Assembly: GCA_964415045.1 (NCBI GenBank)
Contig: CAYPZL010000030.1
Span: forward strand, 1 to 37,935
DNA length: 37,935 nt
Direction: 5' to 3'
Source: CAYPZL01 sp964415045
GTDB taxonomy: Bacteria > Planctomycetota > Phycisphaerae > Sedimentisphaerales > Anaerobacaceae
Part shown: in pieces, positions 34,267 through 37,935 of the stretch
Layout: every line of letters begins with the position of its first letter
Numbering within the stretch: position 1 is the stretch's first letter
Notes under the pieces: model-generated
Database searches by the model: none
The model's input: the letters and a program-made list of their open reading frames with translations, nothing else
Told to the model about the DNA's origin: nothing
Translations under genes and position numbers: made by a program

Positions 34267-36804
34267 ATGAGTCGAGAGCTAACCTATCTGGCTTCTTTTC
34301 TATTGGTCGCGGGGATGGCCGCCCGAGTATCGGCCCAGTTGCCGCCGGGGTGGTCGAACCAGGATATTGGAGGACCCGCCGCCGTCGGCAGCGCCCAGTA
34401 CGACCAGACCACCCGAACGTGGACGATACAGGCCGACGGCACGGGCATCCGAGGCACGGCGGACCAGTTCCACTTCGTGTACAAGCCGTTGACCGGCAGC
34501 GGCGAACTGGTCTTGCGCGTCGTCAGCCTCGAGCCCGCCGTCGATGAATGGGCCATGGCCGGGGTGATGATTCGCCTGTTTCTCACTGAGGACTCGCCCT
34601 ATGCGTTCATGGGGATAACCCCCAACGGGCCCGCCCAGGACCACGGCGCCACCTATTGGGGCCGAGGTCTCCCCGGCACCGCCGCCGACCATGAAAGCAG
34701 CGGTGCGATGACGTTTCCCTACTGGGTCAAGATCGTACGCGACGGCGCCATCTTTGCGGGCTATCACTCGCCCGACGGCGAAACCTGGACGGAACAGTGG
34801 AGCTCGGAGGAACCCCTGGTGCCGCCGGACACGTACATCGGCCTGGCGGTGACGTCAAACGTAGGGGGAACGCTGGTGAAGGCCGTCTTCGACGAAGGGC
34901 CGGTAAAGGCCCACAGCCCCAACCCCGCCGACGGAACCCAGCATGTAGCCGTACCGTACCTGCGCTGGAAGCCGGGAGTAGCCGCTGCCTTCCACGACGT
35001 GTACTTCGGAACCAACCCGAATCCGGGGCCCGACGAATACATCACCCGCCTGCCCCTGCTGCAAACGTTGTACTTCCATACCCCCGGCATCGAGCCCGGA
35101 GCAACGTACTACTGGCGCATCGACGAGGTCGATGCCGACGAAACGACCATCCGTACGGGCGATGTTTGGAGCTTTACCGCCGCACCTTACACAGCCTACG
35201 CGCCGCAGCCCTGGGACGGAGCCCGCTGGGTGGACCTCGAAACCGACCTCCAGTGGACTCCGGGTGTCGAGGCGACGACGCACGATGTGTACTTCGGCAC
35301 CGACAAAGCGGCGGTGCAGGCCGCCGATCCCAACACCTTGATAGGCAATCAGGCCGCTCCGACCTATGATCCGGGCACGCTTGCCGAGAACACGACGTAC
35401 TACTGGAGAATTGACGAGCACGGTGACGGTGACGTAGTGCATGAAGGCCAGGTCTGGAAATTCACCACCTTTGGCCCCGGCGCGGGTGTGAAGGCCCGAT
35501 ATTTCGAGGGCATGGAACTTTCCGGAGCCCCCGTGCTTAGCCAGGTCGAAGATTCCGTCGACCACAACTGGGGCAGCGGGGAGGTAGTCGCCGGCATCAA
35601 CGATCAAATCTCCGCCCGCTGGACGGCGAATCTGGAAGCCCCCTTCACCGAAACGTATCAAATCATCGCCAACAGCGACGACGGTGTCCGCCTCTGGCTC
35701 GACGGCCGCTTGCTGATCGACAACTGGGCCAATGGCAATACGGAGGACACCGCCGTGGCAGACCTCGTGGCGGGCCAGGCCTACTACCTGGAAATGGAAT
35801 GGTATGAGGATGGAGGCGGGGCCGTGGCAGCGCTGTCCTGGCAGAGCCCGTCGATTCCGAAGCAGTCCATTCCCACCGGCTGGCTGCAGCTTTCGACCCG
35901 GGCGACCGATCCGTACCCGGCCAACACCGCCGTCGATACCACTCAGAACCCGCTGCTGCGCTGGAGGGCGAGCGAAAGCGCCGCCGTGCACAATGTCTAT
36001 TTCGGCGACGACGCCGAGGCCGTGGCCGATGCCACGCCCGCCGACGCCGGCATCTATCGCGGACAGCAGGCGCTGGAGACCACCACGTTCAATCCCGGCC
36101 CGCTGGAGTGGAACAAAACCTACTACTGGCGCGTCGACGAGGTCAATGCGCTGGACGCGGACAGCCCCTGGAAAGGCGTTGTTTGGCGCTTTACGACGGC
36201 TGACTTTGTCGTCGTCGATGACTTCGAGAGCTACACCAACGACGTGGGCCGGCGCGTCTTCGAGAAATGGGTCGACGGGCTCGGCTTCACCCTGCCGGAA
36301 CCGGGACATCCGGGCAACGGCACCGGGGCCGCCGTCGGACATGACATCTGGAGTGCGGAAAGCCCGTACCTCAACCGCCTCCTCATGGAAACCGGCAAAG
36401 TCCACGGTGGCGGCCAGGCCATGCCGTTGTACTACGACAACACGAAGACACCCTACCGCTCCGAGGCCGAACGGACCTGGACCACGGGGCAGAACTGGAC
36501 CCTCAACGGCGTCGATACCCTCATCCTGTACACCCGCGGTGAGGTGGCCAACGATGGGGTCCCGCTGTACGTGGCGGTCGAGGATACCGCCGGCAGAACC
36601 GCGGTCGTGGCCTGTCCGGAGTCCGCGGCGGCGACCGCTACGGACTGGGTCGAGTGGAAGATCCCGCTGAGCGATCTGACCGACGCCGGCGTGGCGGTGA
36701 CCGCCGTCAAGAAAATGTCCATCGGCGCAGGTAGCCGCACCGCCCCAACCCCCGGCGGTACCGGCGTGATCTACGTCGACGACATCCGCGTCGATAAGCC
36801 TTGA
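34267..36804 (+). CDS. Secreted modular protein C: DUF1349-like, Fn3-like modules, PA14, DFESY domain
   Basis: An 845-aa relative of A and B. Signal peptide 1-24. Residues 25-217 are a DUF1349-like concanavalin sandwich ('AGVMIRLFLTEDSPYAFMGITPNGP' region and 'YWVKIVRDGAIFAGYHSPDG'). Fn3-like modules are at about 218-311, 312-402 and 545-648, each with 'YYWRIDE' or 'YYWRVDE'. PA14 is at about 405-541 ('NSDDGVRLWLDGRLLIDNW'). The shared C-terminal DFESY domain is at 648-845. From PA14 to the end it follows protein B closely in both order and sequence, e.g. 'VYFGDDAEAVADATPADAGIYRGQQ'. GGAGGGTCATC precedes the ATG. The function is unknown; carbohydrate binding is inferred. Confidence 0.82.
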   Translation: MSRELTYLASFLLVAGMAARVSAQLPPGWSNQDIGGPAAVGSAQYDQTTRTWTIQADGTGIRGTADQFHFVYKPLTGSGELVLRVVSLEPAVDEWAMAGVMIRLFLTEDSPYAFMGITPNGPAQDHGATYWGRGLPGTAADHESSGAMTFPYWVKIVRDGAIFAGYHSPDGETWTEQWSSEEPLVPPDTYIGLAVTSNVGGTLVKAVFDEGPVKAHSPNPADGTQHVAVPYLRWKPGVAAAFHDVYFGTNPNPGPDEYITRLPLLQTLYFHTPGIEPGATYYWRIDEVDADETTIRTGDVWSFTAAPYTAYAPQPWDGARWVDLETDLQWTPGVEATTHDVYFGTDKAAVQAADPNTLIGNQAAPTYDPGTLAENTTYYWRIDEHGDGDVVHEGQVWKFTTFGPGAGVKARYFEGMELSGAPVLSQVEDSVDHNWGSGEVVAGINDQISARWTANLEAPFTETYQIIANSDDGVRLWLDGRLLIDNWANGNTEDTAVADLVAGQAYYLEMEWYEDGGGAVAALSWQSPSIPKQSIPTGWLQLSTRATDPYPANTAVDTTQNPLLRWRASESAAVHNVYFGDDAEAVADATPADAGIYRGQQALETTTFNPGPLEWNKTYYWRVDEVNALDADSPWKGVVWRFTTADFVVVDDFESYTNDVGRRVFEKWVDGLGFTLPEPGHPGNGTGAAVGHDIWSAESPYLNRLLMETGKVHGGGQAMPLYYDNTKTPYRSEAERTWTTGQNWTLNGVDTLILYTRGEVANDGVPLYVAVEDTAGRTAVVACPESAAATATDWVEWKIPLSDLTDAGVAVTAVKKMSIGAGSRTAPTPGGTGVIYVDDIRVDKP

Positions 36805-36846
36805 ACGGCCCCGGGAATCGAACGCTGAGATACTGAGAGAATGTTT

Positions 36847-36873
36847 TGTACGTTGGCGCGCAGCCGACGTACA
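36847..36873 (+). terminator. Hairpin between modular genes C and D
   Basis: TGTACGTTGGC (36847-36857) pairs with GCCGACGTACA (36863-36873) over 11 bases with one G-U pair around GCGCA. No T-run follows. It may be an intercistronic processing or weak termination site. Confidence 0.45.
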
Positions 36874-36911
36874 CGAATGTCCTGCAAAAGAAACTGGATA
36901 GGAGGTCAATG

Positions 36912-37935
36912 ATGTACAAGAAGCTTGTTCTTATGGGCATTGTGACGCTGGGCCTCGTGGCCGGCTCAGCCCAGGCTGAACTGGTAGGTCACTGGCGGTT
37001 GAACGAAGGAGCCGGAAGCATCGCCTACGATAGCAGCGGCAATGGAAACGATGGAACCATTGAAGGCGAGCCCGAGTGGGTTGCCGGCGTGCTGGGCGGA
37101 GCCCTGCTGCTCGACGGCGTGGATGATTATGTCGAGATTCCGCACTCAGAAATTCTGACGGTGGATGACGAAGTCACCGTCATGGCCTGGATCAACGCGG
37201 CGCGACACGAGTTTCCCGGCGCGGGCTATCAGGGCATAATCGCCAAGTCCAACGGGCCTCGGTCGTACAGCCTTTACGTGCAGGGCGCCGGGACTCTTCA
37301 CTTCAGCACAGCCGGCGTGGGCAGTTCCAGCTCGGAAACTATTCCGCTCAACGAATGGGTCCACGTGGCGGCACAGGTCGTGGGTGGCGAACATCGCTAC
37401 TTCCTCAACGGTGAACCTGCCGGTGGCGGTGGCAGCGGGATCGCTCTGCCGGGCACAGCCGACACCGCCAATGTACTCATCGGCAATACGTGGGAAGCCA
37501 ATCGCGAATTCGGCGGTATGATTGATGACGCTCGCATCTACAACCATGCCCTGGACGAGACAGAGCTTCAGGAGGCCATGACGGATATTCCGTTCCCGCT
37601 GGCGCTGGCTCTCGACCCGGCGGACAGCTCCATGATCGGGCAGACCCAGTATACCTTGAAGTGGAAAGCGGGAGACTTCGCCGCTTCGCACGTGGTCTAC
37701 TTTGGCGAGAGTTTCGATGAGGTGGACCAGGGGCTGGTGGAGCCGATTGACACGACGCAGGCGTCTCTTTCCACCGCCTCGATCCCGGCCTACGCCACCG
37801 GACTGACGCCCGGGCAGACCTATTACTGGCGGGTGGATGAGGTCAACGATCTGCATCCGGACAGCCCCTGGAAAGGCAACGTCTGGAGCTTCCGGGTCCA
37901 GCCGGTAACGGCCTGGAATCCCTCTCCCGCCGACG
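36912..37935 (+). CDS. Secreted modular protein D (partial, runs off the window)
   Basis: At least 341 residues, open to the window end. The signal peptide 'YKKLVLMGIVTLGLVAGSAQA' is followed by a LamG domain (about 23-220: 'LVGHWRLNEGAGSIAYDSSGNGNDG...DDARIYNHALDETEL') similar to that of protein B. One Fn3-like module follows at about 233-330 ('SHVVYFGESFDEVDQG', 'YYWRVDEVNDLHPDSPWKGNVWSF'), and the next one begins ('AWNPSPAD'). GGAGG lies 6 bases before the ATG at 36912; an ATG at 36909 in the same frame is also possible. By analogy it should go on to more modules and the DFESY domain. It is the fourth tandem member. Confidence 0.8.
   Translation, partial: MYKKLVLMGIVTLGLVAGSAQAELVGHWRLNEGAGSIAYDSSGNGNDGTIEGEPEWVAGVLGGALLLDGVDDYVEIPHSEILTVDDEVTVMAWINAARHEFPGAGYQGIIAKSNGPRSYSLYVQGAGTLHFSTAGVGSSSSETIPLNEWVHVAAQVVGGEHRYFLNGEPAGGGGSGIALPGTADTANVLIGNTWEANREFGGMIDDARIYNHALDETELQEAMTDIPFPLALALDPADSSMIGQTQYTLKWKAGDFAASHVVYFGESFDEVDQGLVEPIDTTQASLSTASIPAYATGLTPGQTYYWRVDEVNDLHPDSPWKGNVWSFRVQPVTAWNPSPAD

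Noticed and set aside
34855..36909. 684-codon minus-strand frame opposite modular gene C
   Set aside because: Same reason: an antisense shadow of a high-GC gene without domain or ribosome-binding evidence.
36208..37935. CRISPR-like or tandem DNA repeat in the modular array
   Set aside because: The repetition is at the protein level (about 90-110 residues per unit) with diverged DNA; there are no short identical repeats with regular spacers.

Overview
The window looks like part of a chromosome from an anaerobic or facultative planctomycete of the Phycisphaerae/Sedimentisphaerales type. This is inferred from the high GC content, the many secreted multidomain proteins built on a 'YYWRVDEV' module, the single dockerin-like C-terminus, a sulfatase, pectate-lyase-like and CE15 esterase-like genes, exported twin-arginine enzymes and a prepilin-type remnant. 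The exact taxon cannot be fixed from sequence alone.

Layout. (i) 1-7 kb: a GyrI-like small protein and a secreted pectate lyase (PL10-like) on the minus strand. On the plus strand follow tRNA-Leu(CAG), two multipass membrane proteins, a DegT/DnrJ-type PLP aminotransferase with a Tat-like signal, and a CE15 glucuronoyl-esterase-like hydrolase. (ii) 7-15.6 kb, minus strand: a tetrapyrrole cluster in the order hemA, a zinc-finger/pRiA4b ORF-3-like gene, hemC, a cobA-hemD fusion, an AhbC-like radical SAM gene, a secreted BNR/LamG protein, then hemB with its own promoter. The CobA-HemD fusion plus the AhbC-like enzyme points to heme made through siroheme (the alternative heme pathway); ahbA/B, ahbD and the precorrin-2 oxidase/chelatase are not in the window. 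(iii) 15.7-19.2 kb: a small accessory patch with a 567-bp ISL3-type deletion remnant bounded by inverted repeats, a toxin-first HigB/RelE plus XRE pair with a palindromic operator, an unassigned signal-peptide/membrane-anchor protein, a broken prepilin gene and a dispersed palindrome. (iv) 19.2-22.7 kb, plus strand: a System II cytochrome c pair (ResB-like and CcsA, overlapping), then a sulfatase. (v) 22.9-37.9 kb, plus strand: a secreted modular protein with a dockerin-like tail, a large secreted metzincin-type metalloprotease, and then a tandem array of four related modular surface proteins, the last cut by the window end.

How it fits together. The heme cluster and the ResB/CcsA pair would together supply cytochromes c. 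The PL10-like lyase, CE15-like esterase, BNR/LamG protein, sulfatase and the LamG/PA14/CBM-like array fit growth on sulfated or pectic/xylan-type polysaccharides. The most unusual part is the array at 28.3-37.9 kb: proteins with interchangeable N-terminal domains (CBM-like, LamG, DUF1349-like), a repeated ~90-110 aa module, optional PA14 or LamG inserts and one shared ~200-aa C-terminal domain opening with a 'DFESY' motif. I see no catalytic domain in them, so their job is unassigned; glycan binding or surface display is the leading inference.
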